DNA from: Siniperca chuatsi
Lineage: Eukaryota > Chordata > Actinopteri > Centrarchiformes > Sinipercidae
DNA: 64,000 nt
Direction: 5' to 3'
Assembly: GCF_020085105.1 (NCBI RefSeq)
Contig: NC_058053.1
Span: forward strand, 12,768,388-12,832,387
In this document: positions 46,730 to 60,109 of the stretch, piece by piece
Layout of the letters: every line of letters begins with the position of its first letter
Numbering within the stretch: position 1 is the first letter of the stretch
Notes under the pieces: model-generated
What the model was told of the DNA's origin: nothing
What the model saw: the letters and a program-made list of their open reading frames with translations, nothing else
Databases searched by the model: none
Translations under genes and position numbers: made by a program

Positions 46730-47425
46730 ACCTATTAAAAAAAACAACCCTGATTACAAATTCTTACCAGAAATGCTGAGTTACACACGCAAATGAAAGA
46801 CGTGGGCCATTACCAGGCAGGGAGGGACAAACAAAAGAGACTGTTGCATTATTGGATCCAGGATCCAGCGTTTTTGGAGCTTCACCTATGCTGGGGACTA
46901 AAGGTCAGGCTATCTCGGCCTTGCTGCATCAATTTTGACTACTCTTTTTTCTCCTGCAAGCCCTAAACTTTATGGAAGTGCTATACTAAATCACTTGAGT
47001 ACCTCTTTAAGCGCAGATTTATTTAGGAATGTTTACCTTGCAGGCACACTATAAACAAATAAACAAAATGAGCTTTTGAAACAGCCCCCCACAAAGACAG
47101 GGCCTTGCCTTCTTCCTTGTACTTACATTTTTGTAGTTACATGCTGGTATTTTATTCTTAGTCCTTATGTAGGCCTACAACAAAACTACCCTTTAACTGA
47201 AGGCTGTAACCTAAAGTGTTACCCAACTTTTTTACAGTCTTTGCTCAGACTGATGCCCTAATCTCTGCCCAGTCTTGACAAAGGATGTATTTGCTTATTC
47301 ATATGTGTTTGTGAGAACTAGAAGACCAAGGCAAGCCTAGCTCAAGACCACAACAAATTACCATTACATTCTTACACTTCTTGTAAGAATACATCTACTA
47401 CAGAAAGCACAATGTTTACATATTT
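46730..47425. other. Non-coding spacer
   Basis: No gene or repeat could be supported. Confidence 0.45.
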
Positions 47426-47960
47426 TTTATTTAACTCATTGAGATGAAAAATCTCTTTTTCAAGAGTGTCCCGGCCAAAAAAGGCAGCAGCACATAAAAC
47501 ACAGTTGTAGACATAAGACAAACATAAAACAATTTACAATGAAAACAAAGAACAAATTACAGAATCATAAGATTTAGAAACAATCTTCAATATTCAAAAC
47601 ATCTACAGCCAGATGTATCTGCTTCCCAGGCATTTAGAATCGCTTTAAATGCTCCTAATGAGACAAGCTCTCGAAAATTCAAGTGATTTTGCAACTGATT
47701 CCAAGCCAAGGCAGCAGCACACTTAAACGCCCTATTTCCCAGTTCAGTACAGACTTTGGGGACAGTCAGTAAAAATAAGTCCTGGGAGAGAAGACAATAA
47801 CTTACCATACTTTTTTTAGGATGTAGATTTGTAGGTAAGAGGGAAGCAGTCCAAGAATAGCCTTATAAATAAGAATATGCCGATGATTAAGCCTACGGGT
47901 AACCAAGGCAGACCATCCCACAAGATCATACAGAGAGCAATGGTGAGTAAGCGCTTAGGT
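47425..47960 (-). mobile_element. Non-LTR retrotransposon fragment, RT C-terminus and 3' tail
   Basis: On the minus strand the end of a LINE reverse transcriptase can be read. SLYDLVGWSALVTRRLNHR is followed by HILIYKAILGLLPSYLQ, and after a break by FLLTVPKVCTELGNRAFKCA and AWNQLQNHLNFRELVSLGAF (47587-47808). These are the usual closing phrases of fish LINE polyproteins. The 5' part is missing, as expected for incomplete reverse transcription. The clade is not certain. Confidence 0.65.
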
Positions 47961-47964
47961 AATT

Positions 47965-50900
47965 TGATTCCCTCCAAAAAACACACTATAGGAGTAACCT
48001 ATGTCTTCTCTTAGGTGTTGAAACTCTCATGTGTCCTTACTCAGTGCTATCCTGACACCTCAAAGAGGTCCCTCCAACTGTAACATTTTATTTAATAGTG
48101 AAATAGCTCTTCTAAAGAGACCAGACCACTTTTTCAAGCTCTTCCCACATGAATTTCAATGAACTGCCGCACTTAAGCGGTTCAGCTCCACAGCCTCCTC
48201 CCTCACAAAGTGGGACCAGAAAAACAAGTTGAACAATTAGAGTAATTTTGTAAAAGGATAAATCACAGTGTGCTGTGGCAGTGAGCAAGACAGAGAATTA
48301 TAAAATGAGACACTCCAAAGTAAATGGCAGGATCCTTTATGCTATCGACAATAGCCGCACAGATTGTTTTGCTTTCACTTTGCTGTATGTATTGTATGAC
48401 ATGTTTCTATTAGTGACCCTGTGTCTCGCCCTGAGCTCATTATGCGGCCAGATGGGAACAACAGTCACCTACCCTCCATCATGACGGCTGTGACAAGGTT
48501 CTGACACAGCGCTTGCCCACAGAAATAAGATTCATGCAGTGTGTAATATGCAGGCCCGTGTTTTTGTGCTACTTTTCATCAGAGAGATGCAAGGAAGTGA
48601 TTGCTTTTGCTCTATTCAGTCAATGAGAAACAATGATTTTGATGCTTTTGTCCCATTTGCCCAATACAAATATTGGCCTTTATGTCATCAAATGTCATCA
48701 GTAATGACTGCTGCTGCCTGTTTGTGGTTGACTGTTCACAGAACAGATATGCTCCAGCAAACTGAAATGTGATTGTTCTGTCACAGGGGAATGCAATGGG
48801 ACAAGATTGTTAGAGGGTATTTAGATGAGATGTCACCATCTCATTCAAACCTGTGAAGCTGAATTGATCACAACGTCAGTGTGGCTCATGTTCAGACAAG
48901 GAATGGATGTACACACTTCAAATGAATATGTTGTACTGTCTATATTTTGATAGGTGGTGAGTAATCATGCCCTCAGAGTTTGCTTTTATGTTACGAATGT
49001 TCTCCAAAATCTGGAAGCATCAACACAACTGAAAGCAAATTGCTTTTGCTCTCATTTTAATACATCGTCTTACTCATTTAGGTTCCTTGTGCAGTTACTG
49101 ACAAACTTCTGTGTGCTTGTCCGCTTAAATTATGTCTCAAAGCAAAGGCTTTTTTAAAGATTTTGGACTCAAGACATTATGCTTCATAAACATCAAACAA
49201 AATACTTCAAATAAAAGACGTGTAAATCCAACAGTACTTCACCACTGACCCGGACTGACTTCAGAGAGGCTCATTCTGCAGGATGTCAGAGTTTTTGCCA
49301 CGGGCCATTTGTCTGACATACTTTGAAGGTCTTTGCTTGAAGTTGGTTACCATACTAATGTTAGAGGTTTCCATGGTACAATGCAGGTCCTTCCCCTGTC
49401 TCTCAGTAGGCCTTCAGTTCCCATGTGGACTTGAAGAAACCACTTATCATCTTCCATGGTGGATTGCTGGTAATCTCTCCTCGATGATGAAAGACATAGA
49501 GGATTTGAAGCTACGACAGTGCTGACGATTAATCTCCATTAGCACATCTTAAACACAAAAGTCCTATTTAAGCCTTATTAAAGAAGAACATTTGTTGTGT
49601 TTATTTTTGGAAGAGACTTCATCCTACCATCCTCAAAGCGTAGGCCCAAAGGGTTTTAGTCTAATTGTTCAGACACAAATGTTGTAGAAATCCCAGTTGG
49701 CCTGTAGCTTCATGCCTTCAAGGAATACCAAAATATCTTAATTTGTTTTCTTGTCATTATCTGTTTTTCTTCTCTACTGTGAGATACAGTATTTTACAAA
49801 CAACAGACCAAAAAGTTTGCTGTAGGGCTGCAACAAATTGTTATTTTCATAATCGATTAATCTGCAGATTATTTTTGCATCAACCACCAGAAAAATGTAA
49901 TAAGACAGATAATATCCAGCATCCAACAGCAGAGGTTGATGCTTTTTTCCATGAGGGCACTGTTGCCGCAACAATGAACCACCCTTCCTCTCCATCTCAC
50001 TCCTCTCAACACACACACACACACACACATACATGGCTCTATGAGTTTTTTTATAGCAGGAAAGTCCTGTGCTTTCAGTATGCTGGATGCATGCTTATCA
50101 ACTCTTCCAGGCCTAAAACTCATCCCGTAAGCAATACAGCAGTTGAATACAGAATAGCTTAATTTTTTTCTGGCATGTTTGTTAAAAGTCATGGTGTGTA
50201 ATGTCAAGTACTGTCAAACTCAAAGAATTAGAAACACTGTTTCGTCTCACTATTTCACCAGGCTGTGTTTAGGAGTGACAGCTATGCTTTTGAGTGATGT
50301 GGTGCTGGATGTAATGAAACATAGATGCAGTTTTAGACCTGTTAGTATTTCTCTCAGCAAAACTTCCCATTTTTCTTTTACATCTTGGCAACCATGACCG
50401 TTAGAAGCTCTCTGTGCCTTCATACACATTGAGCAGTCCAAGTGAGAGGTGGTGTGTTCTCTTTTTGCTGCATTAATGGAGAATTTATACAGAGTGAAGG
50501 GGAAATAGTGTGAGCCAAAGGGGGTTGAGAGGGAGTGTGGACAGGCAGTCAGTCAGTCTCATATACAGACAGACAGCGGTAGTGATTGACTGTCAGTCTG
50601 TAGAAACAGGAGGGAGCTTTCTTCTCTTTTCTCTGACAGGCGGCTCTACCAGTGACAGAGGAAGCCAGTATGGAGGAAGTCATCTGCATCTAAATAAAGA
50701 CCGCCAATGGCTTTGTCAGAGTCCATTAAGCAAATTGCCATATTTGATAAATGCATCTACCATCTCCTTTTTCCCCACCCATTTGTACAAATCAGCCTGA
50801 AGCAAAAATGGCTTTTATTTGCTTTTCTAAACAGGGAGAACATGCAGTAAGATGTGAGAAAAGATTCCATTGAGGTATCATTTTGATACAATTTATGACT

Positions 50901-53900
50901 GATTTGTGCATTGCATGATGCACGAGATGGGTTGCCTCATATTAGGTGCACAATGAAAGAAAATCACTCTGAGCTATATAGACCTGTTTTGATTAAAATG
51001 TGGAAATTCATGATTATTTTCGCAAGAATGATACTATTATTGTTATTATTGTAAGTTGCAGCTGATTGCTCCACACCATAGTTTGAATGTTGGTCTTATT
51101 CAAAGAAGGCAGCAAATTTTTGCTGTTTCTCCTCTCAATTAAAGCGCTAGATTGTTGCTGTGACTCTGTGGCATCATTGGAGGTAGGTCTCTGTTACCTG
51201 TCAAAGCTGGAACAGCTCCAGGTTAATAGCTGCAGTCACTCAGACTACTTATTCAGCTCTGCTGCTTCCAGAAAGCCTCATTTCCCAGATCTGCAGCTCA
51301 CTTGCTGTTTTTCTTCAGCATACCTTGTCGACTAAAAGGCAGAAATGACAATCCTTTACATCAGGGCTTTACAAGGGTCATTTTTTCTTCACAACAATCT
51401 GTTTGTATACACATGTTTTACATCACTGAATATTTTGGGCGACATTTGATAGCATCAGCTTGGGTTTTGGAATATTGTGACTGGCATTTTTCTCTGTTTT
51501 CTGGTGTTTTATAGACGATTAGTCGCTAATGAGAATAATTGTTAGATGACAGAAGATTAAAATAAATACATTCTATGTAAAATATACAAAGAAAAGACAA
51601 AGAAAGAGGCTGAATATTATTCCTGTAGACTTGTGATTAAGGTTAAAGCTAATTAACAAAATGATCTAAGAAAAACACAAAGCGCACAGAGGGTCTATTG
51701 AAGGCGTGATGCTGAACTCTGTATCCAAGTGTTGCAGCACCTGAATCCACAGATGAAAATTTAGCTTTGTTAATCTCACCTCCAAAGCTGTCATCAACAC
51801 CCCCCTACACAGACATAGAAACACTATCAGGACCTCCAGGAGATTGGCCAGCCTGTTATCTCAGATGTGCCTTCAATACTGATAATTCAAAGTGATACCT
51901 TGTCCTGGTTGGAGAACAAAAAGCCCCGGGGCAGCAGTGGTGGAAGGGGAGAAGAAAAAAGAAGAAGTCAAATCAGACCTATTAAGTGGATTATGAGTTA
52001 TCTGCAGCACAGCGTGTAATTGGTTTTGTGTTATCGTTGTAACGTCAGATAGGTGCTAATTGAAAAGCCGGTTTATCAGCGGGTAGACAGTCTTCAGAGG
52101 GTTGGGTTTTGGTTTAAAGGTCTTGTTTCAGACAGCGTCCCAAAAGATTATAGATAATAGACTGCTTCTACTGAAGTTTGCAGTTCTCTCAGATGTAATT
52201 CCCCTGCCAGTTTTCTACTAATTTCATCCTCCTTTGCCTGTAAGTCTACAATAGACTTGAGACACACTGAGAGAGAGAATAGAACTCAATCTAGTGGTAT
52301 TATGATTCATTCAGATGTTAAGATTTTATTTTCGATATCATACTCTTCAGCATAGTTTTTATTGTTCTGCAGGGCTCTTACAATAACGTCGTACTTGGCA
52401 AAAGCAATCTGAGGCCACTGTAAGTCATGAAATAAAACAAGCAAACACTGCAGACACACCAGACTCCAATCTATTTTCTGGGACTTTTTGTGAAAGCTGG
52501 AGGCCGATACAAAGCATTGTCACAGAGATGCTGCTTTTATTACTTTCAGTTGTTCTGTCTGTTGTGTGAAAGCTGTCTTGATGCAGCTATAGTGTTTGAA
52601 AAATCACTGTTGATACAGAGAGCACAGACTCCAGACACTCTAATGTGGCTGCCAACTTCTTTTGGCATACAGCTTTTACATGGCAGCAGTTGATTTACGA
52701 CTGCCAGACCTATTTGGCCATGACCAGGGCAAAAGAATAAAAGATGAAAAATGTGTCTGTCTAAAACTCAAAGCACATAATCCTAAAATCTCAGACAAAG
52801 TAGTGTGAGTTGTGAAACAAACAAAACATCTGTGGAGGCTGCAGGAGGTTCTGCATCTCACATTGTCAAACCACAGAAACCACAGCTCCCTGATCCTTTT
52901 GATGTAGACTGACAGTATACAGTACAGCTGGAGACACGCAAAGGGATCCTAGGGGATTTCTCCAAGGTCATGTAACCTCATGGTAAAGCTTCTCACATGA
53001 GCTGCATGTCCTCGGAGTGCTGCAGATGGCACAAAATGTACTGTGAAAATGGTACACGGAGCTGTGATCTTTGGCATCCAAATGCAGAGAGAGCTGAGCT
53101 GTGCTCAACTACCAGCTCTGCCTCAGTCTTTCAACTCTCACATCTGCACATCTCTGTTGACTGCTCATGCTGTAACAGTTAGGGAGTGGTGTACAGCAGC
53201 AGGAGAAACCTCTATGCTGACAAAAACTTCCAAAAACAGAACTGTTTGGAAGGCAGTGTTCACTTTATGCAAGTGGGCTTTTCGAGACTCAACTTTATTT
53301 GGGACACTGTAGCACTATTGCTGCTGCTGCTGCTGGTGGCTGCTTTTTTCAGTGTTGATGATGGGTGCAGATGGAGGTGCCCACAGTCTCGCTGTGAGGA
53401 GTAGAAATGCCATAGAGGCATGTGCATCTGCTGCTGATGCGGCTAGCTAGCATGCATTATTCAAAGACTGAATGCAGTAAGGATGATGTGCCTGACTTAC
53501 ACTGGTGGATGGACTGCCACCACGAGCTCTCAGTTAGCTGTTTCCCTCAACACTGCTCGGATGCGTTCTCTAATCAGCAAAGGGAAAGCTTTCATTTAAG
53601 TAATATTGGGCTAACTGAATCCCACCAGCACCTGTAACAATGTATTCTCTGAAAAGGTATCCACGTAAACCTTTCAACCAATCAAACATGCAGCAAAACA
53701 ATCTTTGTGATGTGATTATTTCTTGCTATGGATACTAGAATAGCGATGCAGCTGGGTTTCGGTTAACCTTACAACAGAGAGGATCTATTCACACTCTCAG
53801 CTGTAGATGTCAGCTACCATTTAAGGGGTATTCGCGGAAAATTATGGTTAATTGAATTATCCTTGTCTGTAAAGTGAATTGAAATTGATTGTCACATTCA

Positions 53901-54375
53901 CTTTCATTCTGCTGGGTGTGCTTAAACCTCCAAATAGTGTTAGCAGCACACCGAGCATCTATATGCTGAGCTAATCTTCTTTGCTTCAGCACTGAAAGGT
54001 ATCCTCCACTCCATTGTATTACCATCACTAGGCATGATCGTTTAAATGGTGACATCCCAAAATGGAGGAATTGGCTCGGTGTGTAAAATGTGGCTGAATG
54101 CATTTAAGATCCCTCATTGCTCTCTGTTCCGCTTCAAAGAAAGTGGCAACACACCGCTTCTAATAGAGGCTGTCTCTCTAACTGCAGATTCCATCTGAAT
54201 TGATTCATAAAGCTAGATACTTCTCTGAAACCATTTATGCTTTACACAAACAAGCTGCCTGACAGGTGCTGCTAATCTTAAGTACAAAAGGCATTGAGTG
54301 CCTGCCAGCCTGCCTCTGTGTGTTGTTTCAATGTGTACCTGTTGGCAGAGAGATGAGACACCACAACCAGATAAG
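47965..54375. other. Gene-free region with minor repeat pieces
   Basis: Only short family B remnants (about 49824-49880 and 51508-51548) and an AC run (about 50010-50030) stand out. A 165-codon plus-strand frame (49665-50162) includes the family B remnant and the AC run, so it is not a gene. Other open frames are short and featureless. Confidence 0.5.
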
Positions 54376-54378
54376 GAG

Positions 54379-55130
54379 CAGTGGTGGAGGAAGTATTCAG
54401 ATCCTTTACTTAAGTAAAAGTACTAATACCACACTGTAAAACTACTGTTAAAAGTCCTAAAAAAAATATAAGTCCTGCACTGAAAATCTTACCTAAGTAA
54501 AAGTATGTAAGTACAATCAGGTAAATGCACTTAAAGTATTAAAAGTAAAAGTACTCAATGCAGAAAAATGTCCCCTGTGACTGCTATTCTATTATATATT
54601 ACGTCATTAGATTATTATTACTCATGGGTTAATGTAAAAGCAGGATTTTACTGTAGTTGGTTGAGGTAGAGTTCATTTTTTACTATTTTTATAGGACTTC
54701 AACTAATGATTATTTTCATTATGGATTAATCTGCTGATTATTTTGTCCTTTAATCGATTGATTGTTTGGTTTGTAAAAATTCTAAAAATGATGAGACGTA
54801 ACATCACGATTACCCAGAGCCCAAAGTTACACATTCACAATGCTTGTTTTGTCCTAACACTAGTACACACCTCAACATTATTAAAAATAAATTAAAATGA
54901 TTAAAATAATTAAAAGGAAAAGCAACAAATCCTCACATTTGTGAAGCTGGAACCATGAAATGTTTTTGTATGAAAAATCACTTAAACTATTATCAACATA
55001 GTTGGTAATTAATTGTGTGTAAATGTTTTGTGTGCAAAAATCTTGATTTGTAAAGTAACTAGTAACTATGGCTGTCAAATAATTGAAGTGAAGTAAAAAG
55101 TACAATATTTCCCTCTGAATGTCTTAGTTA
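54379..55130 (+). repeat. MITE family A, fifth full copy, with nested family B
   Basis: It starts CAGTGGTGGAGGAAGTATTC and contains AAGTAAAAGTACTCAATGCA. Family B sequence (GACTTCAACTAATGATTATT to GGTAATTAATTG) interrupts it at about 54690-55020. The family A text resumes with GTAACTATGGCTGTCAAATA and fades near 55130. Confidence 0.7.
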
Positions 55131-55551
55131 CATACAATAATTTCAACAGGATGACATGTCTTGAACCAGATGTATTTTAACTTGTACATCACAAATGTAA
55201 TGCTTACAAGGTCCTGTTGGTCCTAAACCTCACACGGTGGATTGCATACTGTTGACACAGAAATTTTATTTTTAAATATTGTCAAAGCCACCTAAAGGCA
55301 AAACACAAGAGCTCTAACCAAGAAAACAGCCACTGATTTTGGAAGACCCCTGCCCCTCTCTGTACACACAAGAGCGGAGTGGTCAGAAGGAGGGGACAAA
55401 ACAATTATATAATACAATACAATTTAATAGCCATGCCACAATTATTACCTTTGTGAAGCTTATAATGTTCTATTTTGATGAAAATACTCATAGAGCAACA
55501 AGCTGTAAACACAATATTGACCATCCTGAGGGAAATGTGGCACTTTAGCGA

Positions 55552-55835
55552 CTAAATGCTCCACTATGTTCAAAAGCTAGTTGCTAACTTTGTCTCTGTG
55601 GTGTTTGGTGCTGGGCGGGTGGTGTTCATACAGCTGCCTGCTGTGGCTCTAAATGAGGTTGATGAGTGCTGCGAGAAAGAATCAAAACAGTAAAGTTGCG
55701 GGCTGTAAAACTCTGGGAACTGCAGCGTTGGGTGATATTTCTCTGTGGGTTCTTCACTACGAGTGACCAATTTCACATTACATGCAGACATTTCATCCAT
55801 TGTTAATATAAAATATTTATTAGAGCAGCTTTAAG
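55552..55835 (+). repeat. Dispersed repeat C, first copy
   Basis: AAATGCTCCACTATGTTCAA, GTGTTTGGTGCTGGG and, at the end, ATTTATTAGAGCAGCTTTA are phrases of a common fish repeat. A second, differently preserved copy lies at 59877-60100 and shares the ending. Confidence 0.5.
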
Positions 55836-55839
55836 CCTA

Positions 55840-58285
55840 CGCCTGTTACAAGGCGCAGGTGTTTCTGTAAGTTTGTCCACAAGCTGCATATAGTACATAA
55901 GGTGTTGCCCAACGCAACATCACTACTAAACACTACACAAAACAACATCACGCTGCACAGTAAAAAAGAAGAATCACTTCTTTGGATGTTTTATTTTGTT
56001 CTTTTATCAGCATGTATGCTCTATAACAGACAGTTTAGGGTGTCTCGAGTTGGACTGGACAGGCTGCAGAGCTCATTCAGTCTTCAATCTATTCAACGGT
56101 TAAACAACACAATGGGCTCACAGTAAAGGGCAATGTGATGTTAGCAGGAAATGGAAAACAATGTTAAAACAGAGATTTAAGGCTGTTTTAGTGAGGTGGA
56201 CGCCAGTCGACAGGTAGCTGTACACCAAATGCTGAAACAATAATATCAAATACTGTGTGTACTTGCAGAATATTGTTGTTTCTGAACGTATTGAAATATT
56301 CATTCCCTTTTATATAAAATATTTATGCTTGTGACAAAAGACATATTTTTGAGAAATGTGACAATAAATTCTAATCTAATCTAATTTAAAACAATATAAT
56401 CTGAATAATGGAAAGGTTCAAAAGCAAGCAAGTAAGTAGACCTTGAGTTGAAATTCTTTTGTCAACTAATCAAATCTAATCTAATCTCATCTAATAAATG
56501 CAATTAGAGTTGTATCAACACCTTCCTGTTACTTTGCTTGCAAGTAGTCTTCTTCTTCCCTGCCTTCATTGGGGCATTGCTACACTTCTTTGCACATTAC
56601 CACCATCAGCTGTCCATCAGCAGTATAGCGTAAAAACAATTGCCAGGAATAAGTATTGCAGTGCATGTGAATACACAACACAAACAAAACGGGGACCCAC
56701 ATGAACCCCACATTGTACCTTTGACAATTATTTCTTATTATGTTGATAGAAAACATAATCTGGGTGGCATTTTCTTATAAAACGTACCTGTATTTGCTGT
56801 TGCAAATTAGTATATAAACATAATTGCTAGGAGACTCAGTTGCCACGCTTTGTAAAATGACCTTTCTCACCTGAACAATTTCCCCACGTATAAAAGCAAT
56901 CTCTAAGTGTGTTACTTCACATTCTCCTTTAACAGAACATATGTCTAGTTATGTTTCACCGTGAATTGAATGGTAATGTCTGTAATCTGTTTTTTGCTCC
57001 TGGAGTGATCGCTAAAAGCCCTATTTTGAAGATTACTGGATGACTATTTACTGTCATAGAAAACTACAATCAAGCCTTTTCAAAAGGCATCTCTGACTGA
57101 TTGTCTGATTATCTATGAATATGAATTGACTAAAGAGCTTGTCCTCCTTGAGCCCACCCTGCTTCCTGTCTGCCCTCCCTCCCCTCCTCCTCCACCCTTA
57201 CCATCACACCCGCCTCCAGCACTCTGAACTCTACAGCCCTGAAAGTTCAAGGGAAAATCAGCTGCCATCAATCACTAATGCAGATGAGAAGAGAAAGCTC
57301 TCTGGAGCAGCTTAGCCTGTTGAACATCACACAGCACAATTAAAACCCCTGAATGCAAATCATCTTCTGAAGACCACTAAATGAAAAGAGCCTTCCTTTC
57401 AAGAGTGCTCAATAGTGGCAGGCTTTTCAAAGCCTCTTGCCCATGTGTGCAGTTTAATGATGAAAGTCAGGAAGGAGGCTGTGTCAGAGGGAGACTGCAC
57501 CCTGCTTGGCAAGGTTGTTACCATGACATTTAGCAACAATATCAGGCTCATGAGGATGCTGTTTCAATGAGTTTAAGGTGCTGTGGAGGATTACACAGTG
57601 TCATTCCTATTTAGATATTCACATTTATCCCTACCTGTTTCAAAGTGGAACACATTAAGTACAACTTTGCTAATTAAGAGAAGTACCTGTAGGGATTCTT
57701 TGATTTTGGTGTTTTAAGTCTGTTAAGTGTTTGACCTTGCTGCCTCTGCAGGGATGTTTGGGAGCGAGGTAAAATGCTTCTTGCAGGACTCTGGCCATGA
57801 CTAAGTAATTAAAAAGTGCTCCACCAGGCCCTAACCGTATTATTACAGCCTTGGAGAAATACCTTCAAATGTTCTTAAGCACTCCTCAATGGGCCTGGGT
57901 AAGAAAGCTTATTTTAGTGGAGGGGTCTGAATAAATTCTACCTCAGTGTACGCTGTGACATTTTGAAAGCTAAAAGTCAGGCTTTTCTTTGCATTCTCTA
58001 TAGCAGCTTTGTTCTCTTTAGCTCCAGGGTGCAGCATGTTATCGTGCTGACTTGCACTTAGTGAACCTCACATGATGCTGACATAGTTACTATACAAAAC
58101 ATGTTGGCTGTGTCCAGGGACAAGGCTGCTGCTGTCCATGTACTCTAGTCCTGGGTTTCATCATTAATAGACCAACACAGACACAGAAAAACACTGTGAG
58201 TCCGTGTTTTTCAAGGCAGGAAGTGTAGGCATTGTGACTGAGGAATGTTAACCAAAGCCTACAGTAATTTTCACAAGTCTCTTAA
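55840..58285. other. Gene-free region
   Basis: A short run of TCTAATCTAATCTAAT-type units occurs at about 56370-56490. The part 57100-57900 looks like unique, complex sequence without repeats; a conserved enhancer is possible but unproven. Confidence 0.4.
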
Positions 58286-58291
58286 CACTCA

Positions 58292-58625
58292 ACATTTTGG
58301 AAAATACACGTTCGCTTTATTGCAGAGAGTTCGATGAGAAGATTGATACCACTCTCATATTTTTCAGTTCAATTTGAAGCTACAGCCAGGAGCTATTATT
58401 TTGGCTTAGCATAAAGACTGGAAAAGGGGGGCTATGTCTAAGATAAAAAAATTGCATTTCCTTTGGACACAGCCAGACTAGCTGTTTCCCCTAGTTTCCA
58501 GTCTTTATGCTAAGCTAAGCTGCTGGCTGTAGCTTCATATTTAGTGTATAGACATGAGAGTGGTATCTATCTTCTCATGTAACTGCAAGAGAGTAAATAA
58601 GCTAATTTCCAAAATGTCAAACTAT
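58292..58625. repeat. Foldback MITE, about 330 bases
   Basis: The two halves pair with each other. ATTTTGGAAAATACAC pairs with AATTTCCAAAATGTC. GATGAGAAGATTGATACCAC pairs with GTGGTATCTATCTTCTCAT. GAAGCTACAGCCAGGAG pairs with CTGGCTGTAGCTTC, and GCTTAGCATAAAGACTGG pairs with CCAGTCTTTATGCTAAG. The centre is near 58460. A half copy lies at 63065-63200. Confidence 0.8.
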
Positions 58626-58639
58626 TCCTTTAAGACCAA

Positions 58640-59876
58640 CTTAACAGTAACATAGCCGCTGTTACTGAAAGAGCAATATACTGTAGTTTCTAGAGATCCA
58701 CTGGATCACTTTGGCAGTGATACAGACTGAATCAACCAGATCGCGTATTGGCTAGATGTGACAAGCTTTGGTGCAATTCTATATATTTAAGTCAGATATT
58801 TCTACAGATATGATGTGTGTATGTTCTGTATGTTAATTCTTTGGAAATACATGGTCTTGATCAAAACAAATGGTTTGACTGACTGATTAGACGTCCTCAT
58901 TTTGGCAGTCACATGCATTTTCTGAATGTAATTATGATCCAGAGGGAAGAAAATGCACGTCTGTTAATTATTCATCAGAATATGAGAGATACTGTAAATT
59001 CTAGTAGACACTGTGAGAGGCCAAGTAATGAGGCCACCCAGTGTAATCAGGGTTTTCATGAAGGTTAAAGGGAGAAAGCCCCCCACACAGCTTAGTTGGA
59101 AACAGAACACCTGCAGATTCAGTCACTCCTGTAGAGAGGACCGCCATGACTCTCAGTATCATTTATCCATCAGGAAGTACACTGTGACTAATTGGTGTGC
59201 ATTTGTGTGTGTGGGTGGGAATGTGTATGTTTGCATCTGTCATGTACATACGTTGACATTAATTAAACTTGTTACCTGGTTTCCAGGCAGTTAGTATTCT
59301 GCATTTAGGGAGCCTTGCAGCATCGACATAATCTTCGCACCTTTTCTACAATAAAGGCAAAGGCAGAAGCTGAAGATCAGTGCCACCTGTAATCAATACG
59401 ATTACTGCCAGAAAGGCTGCTGTTGATCGGCGGAGACAGGCCACAGATGAGAAGATAGCAGCCAATCTAAAGGCACTGATCCAACTCACCATCTGCTCAT
59501 GGAGACAGAGGGAAAGGCTGCATGGTCAATCTGCATGGCCGCATCAGACACTCTTCTCTCATCACCTTCACAATGTCCTTAGCCTCTTCCAGTCTGGAGG
59601 TGAAGAGATTTGAACCAGTGGCCTGACAACTGTGACAGTCAGAGCAGCCGCAGAGGTGATTATCTTTGACTTTCAGCAGTTTTGGGCAATGATTATGAAA
59701 CTGGAGGTGCTGGGAAAGACAGGAGGAACTGAATTATTTATTTTCAAACGCAATGAATTCCGACAACCCGCTCTCTACTTTTTCTTTAAACCAGTTTTAA
59801 TTGATTTTTTTGGCCAATTGGGGGCAGTGCAACAAGCTTTAAACATGACATTGTCATATATTATAAAGTCAATACG
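58640..59876. other. Gene-free region
   Basis: No gene, RNA or repeat supported. Plus-strand frames at 59380-59613 and 59632-59880 have no recognisable features. Confidence 0.45.
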
Positions 59877-60100
59877 GTGAATGTGTAAGTAACATATTAT
59901 TTAAACATCCAGTAGACACGGAGCAACATTATCATTCATTTGGAGTCGTGTTTCTGGCCACCTGGGGAATGCAAGTCCAACATTCACTCTCCTTTAAGCT
60001 CTATTTTTTCTACCAACTCCTGTAGGAAATATCTGGCTCTTAAGCTGTTTAATGCTTTGACCAATGGTTTATATAAAACATGTGACTAGTGCAGCTTTAA
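59877..60100 (+). repeat. Dispersed repeat C, second copy
   Basis: CAGTAGACACGGAGCAACAT, TGGAGTCGTGTTTCTGGCCA and GGAAATATCTGGCTCTTA are its phrases. It ends GTGACTAGTGCAGCTTTA. It keeps the left part missing at 55552 and lacks much of the part kept there. Confidence 0.5.
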
Positions 60101-60109
60101 ATGTACCAG

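Noticed and set aside
49665..50162. 165-codon plus-strand open frame
   Set aside because: It crosses a MITE family B remnant and an AC microsatellite and has no domain.
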